Shown here: positions 34,211-43,165 of the stretch, one piece after another | How positions within the stretch are numbered: position 1 is the first letter of the stretch | Layout of the letters: every line of letters starts with the position of its first letter | Source: an uncultured Clostridia bacterium | GTDB taxonomy: Bacteria > Bacillota > Clostridia > Christensenellales > DTU072 | Length of the DNA: 47,318 nt | Assembly: GCA_934274515.1 (NCBI GenBank) | Contig: CAKQTC010000013.1 | Span: 1-47,318 of the forward strand | Reading direction: 5' to 3' | Made by a program: the position numbers and the translations under genes | The notes under the pieces: generated by a model | Database searches by the model: none | What the model was told of the DNA's origin: nothing | The model's input: the letters and a program-made list of their open reading frames with translations, nothing else

Positions 34211-34963
34211 TTATTTCCGCCGAATTGCGGAATATACGGTTTCGGCAAGTAGTTTCGCGCCTTTTGCGTTGGGATGTACGCCGTCGTCGAACAGGTTGCT
34301 TTTCCCGTCAAAAACTTCGTACAAATCGATAAACCCGGCGTCGTATTTTTCGGCAAGCGTTCTCGCCGCGGCGTTTATTTCGTTCTTTACTCTGTCGTTG
34401 TTTATGTTATAACGTACTTTGCCAAGGAATTCCCACGCGGGCGGCGGTGCCATTATATAAAGTTCCTTAATCGCCGGTCGGTTGAGAAAACTCTCGATAA
34501 TCTCGGAATAATCCGCGATAAACGCGTCTTCCCCTTTCCAGTTCGCCGCTTTGGAATCGTTGCTCCCGAGCATTATAATCACTATTTCCGCGTCAAATTC
34601 AAGCGCCTTGAAATATAGTTCTTCCCTAACGTACGGTCTGTCCGCGTCACTGTACGCGCACCTGCCGGGATAACCGTAATTATTAACCGTATACCCGTCC
34701 CCTAGCATCTTATCCAACGTCGCCGGATACGACGCGTACGGCCATCCGAACACAAGCGTGCCGAACGTAATGCTATCTCCTACGCAAGCAACCTTCACGT
34801 CGCCTTTTTTCGCTTCGTTAAGCGGATGAGCGTATCCGAACACGCCCCAGTAATACGCCGTAAGCGACCCTAGCACCGCTATAACCAGCAGAAACGCGAA
34901 AATTACCCCCGACGCTCTCTTCACGTTCAAACGGCTCTTTCTCGTATTTTCTTTTCCGTTCAT
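34211..34963 (-). CDS. Membrane-anchored SGNH/GDSL hydrolase
   Basis: A 250-residue protein with one N-terminal membrane anchor (about 19-40) and an extracytoplasmic SGNH domain: VGDSITFG (nucleophile Ser64), GYPGRC, LGSND and DDGVHPN (catalytic Asp/His). Such enzymes deacylate lipids or deacetylate surface glycans. The substrate is unknown. The gene begins 2 nt after the DUF3810 stop codon. Confidence 0.88.
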   Translation of the reverse strand: MNGKENTRKSRLNVKRASGVIFAFLLVIAVLGSLTAYYWGVFGYAHPLNEAKKGDVKVACVGDSITFGTLVFGWPYASYPATLDKMLGDGYTVNNYGYPGRCAYSDADRPYVREELYFKALEFDAEIVIIMLGSNDSKAANWKGEDAFIADYSEIIESFLNRPAIKELYIMAPPPAWEFLGKVRYNINNDRVKNEINAAARTLAEKYDAGFIDLYEVFDGKSNLFDDGVHPNAKGAKLLAETVYSAIRRK

Positions 34964-34965
34964 AC

Positions 34966-36138
34966 CTATTCTCCTTTTCCTAAAAGAACAAACCCGTTTT
35001 GTATCAATACCCTCGCCGTATCCGAGTAATAAACCTTTTTCACAAGCACGGGTTCGTCGTCAATCGTTATTCGGTCTTGCTGAAAATGCGACGGGTCGCC
35101 GTAGTTTCCCGTGCCTTCGTTTACCCCCGATAATTTTAGATATAAATCGTTAAAAAATGCACTTACCTTATCCATAATGCTTTCTTTGGATACCCAAAAT
35201 TCCGTTTCTAACCTTTTATCGACTATTGCCGCTTTCGGATAAGATTTCATCGTTTCTGCATAAACCGCGTTATCCAAGAAGTTTAGCGTACTCGTCAAAA
35301 ACCCGAGCGAATACATATAGCCGCAGTATCTTAAAAACGGTACGTCGCTTGTAATTAACAGGTAATACGACAAAAGGTTTGCGTCGCGTTCTCTCATCAC
35401 GCCTTTTGCGTGGGCAAGTTCGTGCGCGGCGGTGAGGACGAGGTAGCAATCGGGAGTTTCGGAGTTAATCGCCGCTTCTCCGAGCGGCTGAAAGGTTATT
35501 CCGCTCGTCCCTTGATAACTCATAAGTTTGCTCGTAATCGCTTTTTTTATACGCGGCGTATAGGAAGAAAAATAATCGTCGTCAAGCCGTTTATATTCTT
35601 CGATAAGCACGTCCGCAAGTTCGTCAAACGTGTAAGGACTTACCGATTTCCCCGTACTGTCATAAGTGAGCGACGCGGAAACCGCATTAAAATCGTCAAG
35701 ATACGCGGCGACCATTTCGGCGGTCTGCTCGACGGTAAGTTGTTCTCCGCGGTACGTCGCAATCGGCATAGGTTTACGGTTATAACAGCCCCCTGCCGTA
35801 ATAATATAGACGAGCGCGACGCTCAAAGCCGCCACAACGGTTTTTTCAAAAATACGCAATGCGTCCGTGCGACGTTTCTTTTTCAAAAACACTATTATCG
35901 TGACGAAAATCGCAATCAAAGCGATAATCGCCGCAATCGTAAGCACGCCGAACACCGAAAAGGGAAAAATATCCGATATATTCCCTGCGACAAGCACGAG
36001 ATACCGAGATACGCCCCGTGCGAAAAAATACTCCGATACGTTCTCGTTAAGCCGTAAAAGCGCAAAAATAGCAATAAGCACGACAAGCGCGCCTATTGCT
36101 ATCGCAAGTTTTACGAGTTTAACGTGTTTTAATTTCAT
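34966..36138 (-). CDS. DUF3810 membrane metalloprotease-like protein
   Basis: A 390-residue protein with three N-terminal membrane helices (about 9-27, 41-85, 97-117) and a soluble domain bearing AAHELAHAKGV, an HExxH zinc motif, followed by ERDANLLSYYLLITS. This is the DUF3810 layout. Proteolysis is probable from the motif but no substrate is known. The ATG overlaps the phosphoglucomutase stop by one base. Confidence 0.88.
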   Translation of the reverse strand: MKLKHVKLVKLAIAIGALVVLIAIFALLRLNENVSEYFFARGVSRYLVLVAGNISDIFPFSVFGVLTIAAIIALIAIFVTIIVFLKKKRRTDALRIFEKTVVAALSVALVYIITAGGCYNRKPMPIATYRGEQLTVEQTAEMVAAYLDDFNAVSASLTYDSTGKSVSPYTFDELADVLIEEYKRLDDDYFSSYTPRIKKAITSKLMSYQGTSGITFQPLGEAAINSETPDCYLVLTAAHELAHAKGVMRERDANLLSYYLLITSDVPFLRYCGYMYSLGFLTSTLNFLDNAVYAETMKSYPKAAIVDKRLETEFWVSKESIMDKVSAFFNDLYLKLSGVNEGTGNYGDPSHFQQDRITIDDEPVLVKKVYYSDTARVLIQNGFVLLGKGE

Positions 36139-37877
36139 TACAGTTCGGTTTTAATTCCTTCGAGAAGCGCGGCGGCTTTTTCCGTCGCCGTTTCTTCCGT
36201 GTCGGAATAACACAATACGTAAACTTTGAGTTTCGGTTCCGTTCCCGACGGACGTATACATACGAACTGCCCGTCAAACAGGTTGTACTTTATTACGTCG
36301 CTCTTCGGTAGGTCGATTTTTTCCGTTTTACCGTTCGGATAGGTATCGACGCCGGCAAGAAAATCCGACGTGAACAATACTTTTTCGCCTGCAATTTCGG
36401 TAATCGTCTTTTTGCGAAGTTTCGCCATTGTGAGCGACATATCGCGCATCGCTTCAACGCCTTTGTACGCTATCGAAGTAACCGCCTCTTTGTAGTATCC
36501 GTATTTATCGAACAGTTCTATAAGTCGCGCGTATAGTCCTTTGCCTTGCGCCGTGTAATAACAAACCATTTCGGCGGTAAGCATTGACGCGACCACGGCG
36601 TCCTTGTCCCTTGCGTGCGTTCCGCGCAAATATCCGTAACTCTCTTCATACCCGAAAATAAACGTGTATTCGCCGCTTTTTTCCCATTCTTTTATCTTCT
36701 CGCCGATAAACTTAAATCCCGTAAGCACGTTGAATACCGTTACTCCGCCGTTCTTCGCTATTCTGTCCGCAAGCGTGGTCGTCACTATCGTTTTAACGAC
36801 AGCAGGATTTTTCGGCATTGCGTTCGTTTCTTTAAGTCTTGTTATTATGTAGTCGAGAAGCAACGCGCCTATTTGATTGCCGTTAAGCAAACGGAACTTG
36901 CCCGAAAAATCTCTTACGGCAAGCCCCATTCTGTCGCAGTCGGGATCCGTTCCGATTACCACGTCCGCGCCTATCTTGTTGCCGAGCGCAATCCCCATTT
37001 CCAACGCCGCAGGATTTTCCGGGTTCGGAATAGGTACGGTGGAGAACTCCGTGTCCGGCTCCGTTTGCTCCTTAACGCACGTTACGTTAATCCCGATACG
37101 AGAAAGAATCGTCGTCACGGGAACGTAACCCGAACCGTGTATGGGCGTGTATACGAGTTTTAGATTTTTTCCGTATTCTTTAACGACTTCGGGCGAAAGC
37201 GAAAGTTTTTCTATCTCCGAATAGTAACTCTCGTCTATAGTTTTCCCGATAACGGTAACGTACTCGTTGAGTTTTACGCCGTCGAGTCCTTTAATGCTCG
37301 CGCCGAAATTCACTTCGTCTTTCTTGACCGAAAAATAATCGGTTATTTTATCGATGAACCCGACCACGACAGCCGTATCTTCGGGACTCATCTGCGCGCC
37401 GTCTTCCCCGTACACCTTGTAACCGTTGTATTCCTTGGGATTGTGACTTGCGGTAATCATGACGCCCGCTATCGCTCCGAGCCGACGTATCGCGTACGAA
37501 CACATAGGAACCGGATGCACGTTCTCGAAAATAAAACTTCTTATCTTGTACGCGCTGAGAACGCAAGCGACTTCTTTTGCAAAATCAAGGCTGAATCTAC
37601 GCGTGTCGTAACTAATAACCACGCCTCTGTCCATTGCTTTTTGACCGAGAGAAACAACGAATTCGGCAAGTCCCGCAGTCGCACGCGCAACCGTATACGA
37701 GTTCATTCTGTACGTGCCTACGCCGACGACTCCGCGCATGCCCGCCGTTCCGAACGCAAGCGGCGCGGCAAATCTGTCCTTAATCTCTTCCGAGTCGTTC
37801 TTAATCGCGTCGAGTTCCGCTCTCTCCGAAGGATTAACCTTTTCGTACCACATATCGAAAGTTTCTTTTCCTACCAT
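36138..37877 (-). CDS. pgcA: Alpha-phosphoglucomutase/phosphomannomutase
   Basis: A 579-residue phosphohexomutase, the length of Bacillus PgcA. The phosphoserine loop is TASHNPKEYNG (Ser144), the magnesium loop DPDCDR, the sugar-binding loop GYEESYGYLRG, and the phosphate-binding loop RPSGTEPK. It interconverts glucose-1-P and glucose-6-P, supplying UDP-glucose and other precursors for surface polymers. It heads an operon with the DUF3810 and SGNH genes. GGAG precedes the ATG. Confidence 0.95.
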   Translation of the reverse strand: MVGKETFDMWYEKVNPSERAELDAIKNDSEEIKDRFAAPLAFGTAGMRGVVGVGTYRMNSYTVARATAGLAEFVVSLGQKAMDRGVVISYDTRRFSLDFAKEVACVLSAYKIRSFIFENVHPVPMCSYAIRRLGAIAGVMITASHNPKEYNGYKVYGEDGAQMSPEDTAVVVGFIDKITDYFSVKKDEVNFGASIKGLDGVKLNEYVTVIGKTIDESYYSEIEKLSLSPEVVKEYGKNLKLVYTPIHGSGYVPVTTILSRIGINVTCVKEQTEPDTEFSTVPIPNPENPAALEMGIALGNKIGADVVIGTDPDCDRMGLAVRDFSGKFRLLNGNQIGALLLDYIITRLKETNAMPKNPAVVKTIVTTTLADRIAKNGGVTVFNVLTGFKFIGEKIKEWEKSGEYTFIFGYEESYGYLRGTHARDKDAVVASMLTAEMVCYYTAQGKGLYARLIELFDKYGYYKEAVTSIAYKGVEAMRDMSLTMAKLRKKTITEIAGEKVLFTSDFLAGVDTYPNGKTEKIDLPKSDVIKYNLFDGQFVCIRPSGTEPKLKVYVLCYSDTEETATEKAAALLEGIKTEL

Positions 37878-37907
37878 ATTAATCTCCGAAAAATTGTATT
37901 TGATAAT

Positions 37908-37936
37908 ATTCTATCATCTTTTCGTTAATTACGCAA
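37908..37936 (-). promoter_or_regulatory. Promoter of the phosphoglucomutase operon
   Basis: Minus-strand TTGCGT (37936-37931), 17-nt spacer, TAGAAT (37913-37908) with an extended -10 (TGATAGAAT). Confidence 0.65.
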
Positions 37937-38002
37937 TATCGGAATAAAAATTCGACGCCGTTTATAAAATGCAACGAATTACCTTCGTTCTCAACTTGTG
38001 TA

Positions 38003-38042
38003 GCACAAAAAAGCGTAAACCGATATCGTAGAAAAGGTTTAC
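38003..38042 (-). terminator. Terminator after the broken DUF6273 lipoprotein gene
   Basis: GTAAACC (minus 38042-38036) pairs with GGTTTAC (38021-38015), then GC and six T residues. The stop codon lies inside the stem. Confidence 0.75.
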
Positions 38043-38972
38043 TCTGTCAAATTTATATAAAGAGCGGGACGAACGCCGATCGATGTGGTACCAACCAATC
38101 CGTATGTTCCGACAATTCCGTCTACATAAACATAACAAGCGCAATTATCGTTACCGCCAAAACCCGAACGGAGCCACCATTCGCAATTATCATAGTAGTT
38201 TTCGTTTTGACTTGCTCCTTGACATTTCGCATACGCGCTACTCCCGGTTCGCCTATCTAAACTGCGTCTAAGATACGTCGTCGATTCTTTGTAACTGAGT
38301 AAAAACACTTTATCGTTTGTATCTTCGCAATAACTGACGTTATTTCCGCCACCGGCGCTGTTCGCGCTATTGTCCACATTTGTAATTTCTATTAGTTTTT
38401 TTTGCATTTCGTTAAACGCTGCGTTATAAAAATCTTCGTTTAACCACTTCCGTATTTCGCTTGCGGCATAATTATTCCCGTACGTCCCGCCTCTTTCTTT
38501 TGAGCCTTTATCGTCGTGATAATATTGAAGACTGTCTATCGCCAAATCTGCCAAAATCAACGACTTTCTTTTGCCGTTTTCTTCTTTTTCGCTCAATATT
38601 TTCCATCTAACGGGTTCAAATTTAAACCAATGTACCGTTTCGATACAATATCTGTTATCGTCCTGATACGAATTATTCGATGAACATATTGCGTTGCACC
38701 AATTACGTCTCTTTGTCGCTTATTTTTTCTGCCCCTTTATACCATCCGACAAACGTGTATCCGATATTGGTTGTCGCCGTAATCGTAACCGTTTCTTCTC
38801 GTCGATTTTCCGTTCCCGAAACCGAACCTGCTTCTTCCATATTCTTTTCAAGTGTAACCGACGTTAAAGGTTGCTCTGTATCGGGCTTATTTTTATCGGC
38901 GCAAGCAACAATACCGCATACGCTCGTTGCGACTAAAAAAAGTGACAAAACAATTATAGAACTTTTTTTCAT
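38039..38972 (-). pseudogene. Frameshifted lipoprotein with InlB-like and DUF6273-like parts
   Basis: The first part (38972-38703) encodes a signal peptide with lipobox IVAC (Cys24) and a half InlB-type repeat ending GYTFVGWYKGAEKISDKET, then a stop. In the neighbouring frame the sequence continues from about 38710 as NWCNAICSSNNSYQDDNRYC and runs on into a complete DUF6273-like domain (EVRWKIL-type start, SEIRKWLNEDFYNAAFNEMQ, DKVFLLSY, WWLRSGFG, GVRPALYINL). A single-base indel near 38700-38715 joins the two. The InlB repeat breaks off early, so a larger deletion is also possible. AAAGGAG lies before the ATG. The gene is preceded by a structured RNA. A sequencing error is possible. Confidence 0.75.
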
Positions 38973-39024
38973 ACCTCATCTCCTTTGCCGAAAAATCGAC
39001 TTGACCCGTGTGTCGTTTATTACG

Positions 39025-39195
39025 ACAAAATAAAAAGTACCGCTTCAAACGAAACGGTACTGTATCGATACACCGATTCGCTTGTTTGCGATACAATTTA
39101 ACAAATCATTACAGAAATAAGGCTTTGTTGATGCGAAACAGTGCACCTCTACCGAGAGGTGTACCTCATTTCTGCAAAAATTAAGTTGTATCGCA
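39025..39195 (-). ncRNA. Candidate structured RNA or riboswitch-like leader
   Basis: A minus-strand RNA of about 165-170 nt can be outlined. A 15-nt pairing (39195-39181 with 39101-39087, one mismatch) closes the structure. Inside it is an 11-bp helix (39174-39164 with 39122-39112) and a 7-bp hairpin with a 4-nt loop (39161-39144). Downstream there is the palindrome TGTATCGATACA (39061-39072) and an 11-bp intrinsic terminator (39061-39051 with 39046-39036, then TTTTTATTTT). A promoter places the transcription start exactly at the closing helix. I do not recognise the family. It ends 50-60 nt before the broken lipoprotein gene, so it may be a leader or a separate RNA. Confidence 0.6.
39036..39061 (-). 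terminator. Intrinsic terminator ending the structured RNA
   Basis: Minus-strand arms of 11 nt with one T-G wobble, a GTTT loop and a TTTTTATTTTG tail, about 65 nt upstream of the lipoprotein start codon. Confidence 0.85.
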
Positions 39196-39200
39196 TTTTT

Positions 39201-39229
39201 ATGATAGCACAGGCACTCTTAAAAAGCAA
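39201..39229 (-). promoter_or_regulatory. Promoter of the structured RNA
   Basis: Minus-strand TTGCTT (39229-39224), 17-nt spacer, TATCAT (39206-39201) with an extended -10 TG. The predicted start at about 39194-39196 coincides with the first base of the RNA's closing helix. Confidence 0.65.
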
Positions 39230-39392
39230 TATCCTTTCAAAATAAAAATATCAAAAAACCTTAAATTCGATTTATATCTGTTTTTTTTGTTTATATTGTT
39301 TAATTCTTTTTATTTTAATATACCTTTAATCAAATATTTATTTTATAAACAAAACATCTGTTTCGCTTAAAATTCGGGCGGCGGAACAAACT
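39230..39392. other. AT-rich gene-free stretch
   Basis: Very AT-rich sequence between the ricT terminator and the structured-RNA promoter. No gene or clear repeat is seen; it could act as an UP-element-like region. Confidence 0.4.
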
Positions 39393-39419
39393 AAAAAAAG
39401 CGAGATTTTTTTCTCGCTT
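39393..39419 (-). terminator. Terminator of the greA-ricT operon
   Basis: Minus-strand AAGCGAGA/TCTCGCTT stem (39412-39419 with 39398-39405), 6-nt loop, then seven T residues. Confidence 0.9.
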
Positions 39420-39443
39420 CTTTATTTTGATATATCGCAAACT

Positions 39444-40307
39444 TTACTCTTCTTCGTTTTCGGACGTTTCGGTTATTTCCGACTCGTTTTGTTTCACCTT
39501 AGCGTTTATGTCTTCGAGTTTATACGTTCTTACTTCCTGACTGCCGTCTTTAAGCGTTACGCGCACGTTACATTCGCGTTTTAATAAGTTGTTCGATACT
39601 ACCGTTCCTTCCCCGTCGGGCGTCGTTGCCGTAGTGTTTACCTTCGGCATTTGCCCGAACGCTTCCTGATAATACGCGTTCTCGAATTTAAGACAGCACA
39701 TAAGTTTACCGCAGCAACCGCTTATTTTCGTCGGGTTAAGGCTCAATCCTTGAATCTTTGCCATTTTTATCGATACTTTTTCAAAATCCCTTAAATACAA
39801 CGTACAGCAACACGGTCTGCCGCAAGCGGCGAGCGCGCCGCGCATCTTTATATCGTCGCGTTCGTATATTTGTCTAAGTTCTATTCTGACGTGGAACACC
39901 GACGCGAGTTCCTTTACGAGTTCGCGAAAATCCACCCTTCCCGCGGCGGTAAAATAGTAAATGATTTTTTGCCTGTCAAACGTATACTCCGCGTCAACGA
40001 GTTTCATTTCAAGATTCTTTTCCGCTATCTTTTCCTGCCCGACTTTCATCAAGTTTTCCCTTTTGGCTACGTTCTCGTCATGACGTTTTTGGTCTTCTTT
40101 CGTTGCCTTACGGACGATTTCTTTAAGCGGCGCGACAACCATATTGTCGGGAACTTCGTGGTTTGCGGTTACCACCGTTCCGTATTCCATACCGCGTGCG
40201 GTTTCGGTAACTACCCCGTCTCCTTTTTCAAACTTCACGTCCTTGGGCGAAAAATAGTAGGTTTTCCCCGACGTTCTGAACTTTACGCCTATTACTTCTT
40301 TTGCCAT
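39444..40307 (-). CDS. ricT: PSP1-domain protein RicT
   Basis: A 287-residue homologue of B. subtilis YaaT/RicT. The central PSP1 domain includes GRVDFRELVKELASVFHVRIELRQIYERDDIKMRGALAACGRPCCC in pattern, with a second cluster SGCCGKLMCCL; these cysteines bind Fe-S clusters in the Ric complex. In Bacillus RicT, with RicA and RicF, supports RNase Y mRNA maturation and development. The acidic tail is variable. It overlaps holB by 16 nt. Confidence 0.93.
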   Translation of the reverse strand: MAKEVIGVKFRTSGKTYYFSPKDVKFEKGDGVVTETARGMEYGTVVTANHEVPDNMVVAPLKEIVRKATKEDQKRHDENVAKRENLMKVGQEKIAEKNLEMKLVDAEYTFDRQKIIYYFTAAGRVDFRELVKELASVFHVRIELRQIYERDDIKMRGALAACGRPCCCTLYLRDFEKVSIKMAKIQGLSLNPTKISGCCGKLMCCLKFENAYYQEAFGQMPKVNTTATTPDGEGTVVSNNLLKRECNVRVTLKDGSQEVRTYKLEDINAKVKQNESEITETSENEEE

Positions 40308-41263
40308 TTATACTTTGCCTCCAAAATTTCCATTAAAAGCCAACCCCCTACCGAATACGCGTTCATATTCGCCGAGAGTCGTTTTCGCGCCTCGTTTACG
40401 GCGATAATCGCCGCCGCCGCACTTTGCGAAGTGTACCCTTCCGCCGACCGCGCCAAATCGTATTCTCTATTGACCGTGTACGGCGGTGCAGTGCTGCCCG
40501 TTACTTTTTTCATAACGTCGCACAGTATTATTTCCATAAAATCAAGCGTTATTTTAACGACGTCTTTCTCAAACAGTCCCCCGTAAACGTATTCGGGAAC
40601 GCTCGACGACCGCTTCATCTCCGCCATCATATTAAACGTCTTTTCATAAAGTTCACGATAACTTTCTTCTTGGCAAAACTTTTCCGCTTTGGAATAATTA
40701 CCCATCGAAAACGCCGCCGCCGTTTCCGCGGTAAGCGCGTCTACACCGTTTTGCATAAGTTCTTCCGCAATATCCGACGCGGACACGTCTTCCAAATAAA
40801 GTTTCTTACCGCGCGACCGAAGCGTTGCTAGAAGTCCGTTTTCATGCGAAACTCCGAGAAAAATAACGAGATTTTCCGGCGGCTCTTCGTACGTTTTCAA
40901 CAGTTTGTTCTGCGCAACGGGCGACAGCAGTTCCGCGTTGTCGATAACCACGATTTTTTTGTCGCCGATCATACATTTGACGTAAACTTGCTCGATAAGT
41001 TCGTTCACGTCCTTTACGCTCGGCTTTTCCTGCCCGTTAAGTTTCAGCACTTCCACGTACTCGCCGTTAAGTATCTGCGTGCAAACCGCGCACTCGCCGC
41101 ACGCGGTCGGACAAAGCAGTTTCATCTCCGCGAGAAGAAAAAACGATTTGCGCAACTCGTCGTCTTCGCCGCATACGATATAGGCGTGCGAAACCGCGCC
41201 CCTGTCCACGTCGCAGGCAAACCGTTTATACGCTACGTTTTTTCTTACAAGGTCGAAATTCAC
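40292..41263 (-). CDS. holB: DNA polymerase III subunit delta-prime
   Basis: A 323-residue clamp-loader subunit. A zinc site is formed by CPTACGECAVC, and the AAA+ core shows KIVVIDNAELLSPVAQNKLLKTYEEPP. There is no intact Walker A loop, as expected for delta-prime, which does not hydrolyse ATP. Its stop region overlaps ricT, and its ATG is next to the tmk stop. The tmk-holB-ricT order matches the Bacillus arrangement. Confidence 0.92.
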   Translation of the reverse strand: MNFDLVRKNVAYKRFACDVDRGAVSHAYIVCGEDDELRKSFFLLAEMKLLCPTACGECAVCTQILNGEYVEVLKLNGQEKPSVKDVNELIEQVYVKCMIGDKKIVVIDNAELLSPVAQNKLLKTYEEPPENLVIFLGVSHENGLLATLRSRGKKLYLEDVSASDIAEELMQNGVDALTAETAAAFSMGNYSKAEKFCQEESYRELYEKTFNMMAEMKRSSSVPEYVYGGLFEKDVVKITLDFMEIILCDVMKKVTGSTAPPYTVNREYDLARSAEGYTSQSAAAAIIAVNEARKRLSANMNAYSVGGWLLMEILEAKYKWQKK

Positions 41264-41883
41264 TACTTCACTATCCCCCGTTCTCTCAAGGCGCCGATTA
41301 TCTTCTCGTTCGTCACGAGTTTATCCTCGTCCGGCACGACGCAAATATACCTGCTTTCCGTCGCGGCAAGTTCCTTAAATCCGCGATAAACCGCAAGGTG
41401 AAACTCGTCTTTTTCCGCTTCCAACCTGTCGTTTTCCACGATATTCCCTTTCTGCCTGCGCCAAGAAGTAAGCGGATTCATATCGAGAAACACCACCGCG
41501 TCGGGCATACATACGCGAAACGCATAATCGTTTATCTCCGTCACGCGCTCTCTGCCTAAACCGCGCGCGTACCCTTGATACGCAATCGAACTGTCGACGT
41601 AACGGTCGCAAATAACCGTCTTCCCTTCACGCAACGCCGGCAAAATAAAATTATCGATATGCTCGCTTCTCGCCGCGGCAAACAAACTCGCCTCGCACTC
41701 CGCGCTCATATCTTCGCGCAGTATAATCTCGCGTATCTTTTCCGCAAGCGGCGTTCCTCCGGGTTCGCGAGTAAACACCGCGTCCTGCCCCGTTCTTTCA
41801 AAATATTCCTTTATAAGTTTGAGTTGCGTACTCTTCCCTACGCCTTCGCACCCCTCAAACGTAATAAATTTGCCTTTTTTCAT
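41263..41883 (-). CDS. tmk: Thymidylate kinase
   Basis: A 206-residue dTMP kinase: P-loop FEGCEGVGKSTQ (9-20), TREPGGTPLAEKIR, CDRYVDSSIAYQG (DRY motif) and the lid region near RERV. It converts dTMP to dTDP for DNA synthesis. The gene is packed between the decarboxylase-like gene and holB. Confidence 0.96.
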   Translation of the reverse strand: MKKGKFITFEGCEGVGKSTQLKLIKEYFERTGQDAVFTREPGGTPLAEKIREIILREDMSAECEASLFAAARSEHIDNFILPALREGKTVICDRYVDSSIAYQGYARGLGRERVTEINDYAFRVCMPDAVVFLDMNPLTSWRRQKGNIVENDRLEAEKDEFHLAVYRGFKELAATESRYICVVPDEDKLVTNEKIIGALRERGIVK

Positions 41884-41901
41884 AAATCTACCTTTCCGCT
41901 A

Positions 41902-43164
41902 CTATTTTATCACATAAATTAACCCGTTTTCAACCCCGAAAACGCGTTTTTCTTCCTCCGCTTCCCTCAAAAAAACAATATCTTCTGCCGTTATCTCGTC
42001 CCCGGGATAAATAAGCGGCGTGCCGGGCGGATATACTCCCGCGCTTAAAAACGCCTTGTGCCCCTCTGCTTCGGTAAGCGGTATTCTCTCCGCGTTAAGC
42101 CCGAACTCTATCGGGGTGGGTTTCGGGTGGGGCTTGTACGGTAAGTCGCGACCGAAATATAACGGCGCGCCTTCGATACCGTTCACCGCTTCGCTAAGTT
42201 CGGCAAGATGACGATAGTTGTTCGAATTGACAATAAAAATTACGTCGCTACCGTACGTAGTCTCCGCAACGAACCCTTTTTCAAACAACGCTCTCTCTAC
42301 CGCTCCCCCGTCAAACGGCGAGGTCAGCACGACTCTCGTCGGATCCGCCGTACTCTTTACCGAAAACGGCTTTTTTATCGACGACGCAAACTCCTTTACC
42401 GCCGATAAAACTTCATCGTATATCTTTTCTCCGTCCTTGCAAAACAACTCGATTGCCCGCTCGATAGAACACATCGTCATAAACGACGGTGACGTCGTAT
42501 GAAATACCTTTCTCGCAAGCATCGCCCTTTCGGCAAATTCTTTTCGACAACACAATACGCTTCCTCCCGTCAACACAGGCAGGGTTTTATGTAGGCTTAG
42601 GACAGCCAAATCCGCACATTCGGAAGCCGAAATCGGCAGTTTTGAGGAAAATTCAAAATGCGCTCCGTGCGCCGCGTCCACTATCGAAATATAGCCGTTT
42701 TTGCGCAAAGTTTCACAATACGATTTTACGGGCAACACGTTTCCGAAATAATCGGGCGAAGTCAGTATAACGGTTTTTACTCCTTCGGGAACGTCCGACA
42801 CGTCGGGGAACTCGTCTACGTGAAACGTTTTCGCTCGGCAAACCGACAGCGCGTTGTATACGGAAACGTGAGCGTTGCCGACTACAAGAAACGCACCGAG
42901 TTCGCTCGTCGAATACACCGCTTGAAAAATATTATGCGTCGCGCCTTGCGTTGAAATAAAACAAGCCTCCGCCTTATAGGCGAAAGCCGTTTTTCTTTCG
43001 AGTTCCGCTATGTAAGAAACGGACGAAAGCAGATTATCCGTATACGGTAATTCGGTCACGTCGGTTTTCGCAATCCATTCGGGCAAAGAACCTGCGTGCG
43101 AGGGCGTGTGAAAACTTATTTTATCCCCGTTTTCGAGAATTGCCGCGGTTAATTTTCCGCTCAA
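41902..43164 (-). CDS. Orn/Lys/Arg decarboxylase-family PLP protein (YaaO-like)
   Basis: The open frame begins inside greA, but a TTG at 43164 right after the greA stop, with GGGAG upstream, is the likely start, giving 421 residues. The fold-type I decarboxylase pattern is present: FHTPSHAG, DNLLSS, FISTQGATHNIFQAV, VDAAHGAHF and the PLP-lysine site LSLHKTLPVLTGGS. It ends with PGTPLIYPGDEIT. The size and position next to tmk match B. subtilis YaaO and related arginine/lysine decarboxylases; the amino acid substrate is not resolved. Confidence 0.88.
   Translation of the reverse strand: MSGKLTAAILENGDKISFHTPSHAGSLPEWIAKTDVTELPYTDNLLSSVSYIAELERKTAFAYKAEACFISTQGATHNIFQAVYSTSELGAFLVVGNAHVSVYNALSVCRAKTFHVDEFPDVSDVPEGVKTVILTSPDYFGNVLPVKSYCETLRKNGYISIVDAAHGAHFEFSSKLPISASECADLAVLSLHKTLPVLTGGSVLCCRKEFAERAMLARKVFHTTSPSFMTMCSIERAIELFCKDGEKIYDEVLSAVKEFASSIKKPFSVKSTADPTRVVLTSPFDGGAVERALFEKGFVAETTYGSDVIFIVNSNNYRHLAELSEAVNGIEGAPLYFGRDLPYKPHPKPTPIEFGLNAERIPLTEAEGHKAFLSAGVYPPGTPLIYPGDEITAEDIVFLREAEEEKRVFGVENGLIYVIK
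42113..42132 (+). other. G-quadruplex-type motif inside the decarboxylase gene
   Basis: GGGGTGGGTTTCGGGTGGGG on the strand opposite the coding strand; it encodes a His/Pro-rich segment (KPHPKPTPI). Four G-tracts with loops of 1, 4 and 1 nt. Confidence 0.6.
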
Positions 43165-43165
43165 T

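Noticed and set aside
39025..39195. T-box or lysine riboswitch
   Set aside because: There is a GTACCG in the terminator and AGAGGTGC in a hairpin, but the T-box GGGTGG-ACCGCG sequence and the lysine core are missing, and no amino acid gene follows.
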